The notes below the pieces were generated by a model that did not search any database, was not told the DNA's origin, and was given only the letters and a program-made list of their open reading frames with translations. Source: Nitrospira sp. (GTDB taxonomy: Bacteria > Nitrospirota > Nitrospiria > Nitrospirales > Nitrospiraceae). From it: a stretch of DNA of 62,311 nucleotides. Location: contig JAURZE010000016.1 in NCBI GenBank assembly GCA_030653545.1, forward strand, positions 1 through 62,311, written 5' to 3'. This document shows, in pieces, positions 62,203-62,311 of this stretch (positions within the stretch are counted from its first letter, which is position 1; every line of letters starts with the position of its first letter). Position numbers and translations under genes: made by a program.

Positions 62203-62311
62203 TTAAGCCCGGTTTGACACGGCTTCAAACGCCTCCGGACTGACCCCCTTCAGATGACTGTGTCGGCGGGTGCGATTATAGAACATCTCGATGTACTCGG
62301 CGATCTCGGCT
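62203..62311 (-). mobile_element. IS3-family transposase OrfB, C-terminal fragment running off the window
   Basis: The minus strand encodes 35 residues ending the gene: AEIAEYIEMFYNRTRRHSHL then KGVSPEAFEAVSNRA and TAA at 62203-62205. The YNRxRRHSxLxGxSPxxFE pattern is the hallmark end of IS3-family (DDE) transposases, with the catalytic Glu lost off the window edge. The right end of the element probably lies near 62165-62200 (TGGACTTCCCAGCC...TGTGGACA). The gap 62015-62164 shows nothing else. Confidence 0.85.

Overview
The window is a bacterial chromosomal segment with high GC content and almost all genes on the minus strand. Gene order and protein character (PilS/PilR/PilC next to ispE-prs-rplY-pth, a complete dcw cluster, Asp-box and NHL-type propellers) suggest a Nitrospira-like member of the Nitrospirota. 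That placement is from recall, not from a search. Both edges lie inside insertion sequences (IS630-type at 1-64, IS3-type at 62203-62311), as expected of a contig broken at repeats.

Layout. 1-6500: an EAL-domain gene cut by the IS630 element, then apaH, a DUF309 gene, a membrane hydroxylase, an unknown gene, and the one-carbon/pantothenate set panB-metF-folD. 6650-9750: an exported NHL-type propeller gene translationally coupled to a Cys/His-rich gene, a PilZ gene and a lone receiver-domain gene. 9751-12300: a scrapyard of remnants that includes a decayed integron, with the 3' end of intI, an attI-like junction, one intact cassette encoding a membrane protein, a good attC site, and a second cassette that is a broken chimera.

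12367-30900 is the conserved biosynthetic core, read right to left: pgsA; pilC with a PilS/PilR-like two-component pair; ispE, prs, rplY, pth; a PagL-like gene; rpsF, ssb, rpsR; DUF177, rpmF, plsX, fabH, fabD, fabG, acpP, fabF, rnc; and an exported cyclophilin. Together they supply ribosome parts, membrane lipid precursors and isoprenoid precursors.

32592-53565 is the division and cell wall cluster, also right to left: rsmH, ftsL, ftsI, murE, murF, mraY, murD, ftsW, murG, murC, murB, ddl, ftsQ, ftsA, ftsZ, then pgeF, yggS, proC, yggT and divIVA. Many genes overlap by 1-8 bases. The cluster begins with a strong sigma70-type promoter followed by three 10-bp-phased AAGTGGN boxes of the MraZ type, but no mraZ gene is present at the locus.

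53832-62311 is more varied: a secreted protein with two peptide-repeat arrays, an Asp-box lipoprotein, yajQ, a hairpin repeat element related to one near folD, and cstA. A ParE-type toxin-antitoxin pair is bracketed by two direct copies of the cstA 5' end. It is followed by a compositionally distinct gene for a restriction-nuclease-like domain joined to a P-loop NTPase, split by a one-base deletion in a G run. This last gene is the best candidate for an undescribed defence-type system. No rRNA, tRNA or CRISPR array was seen.
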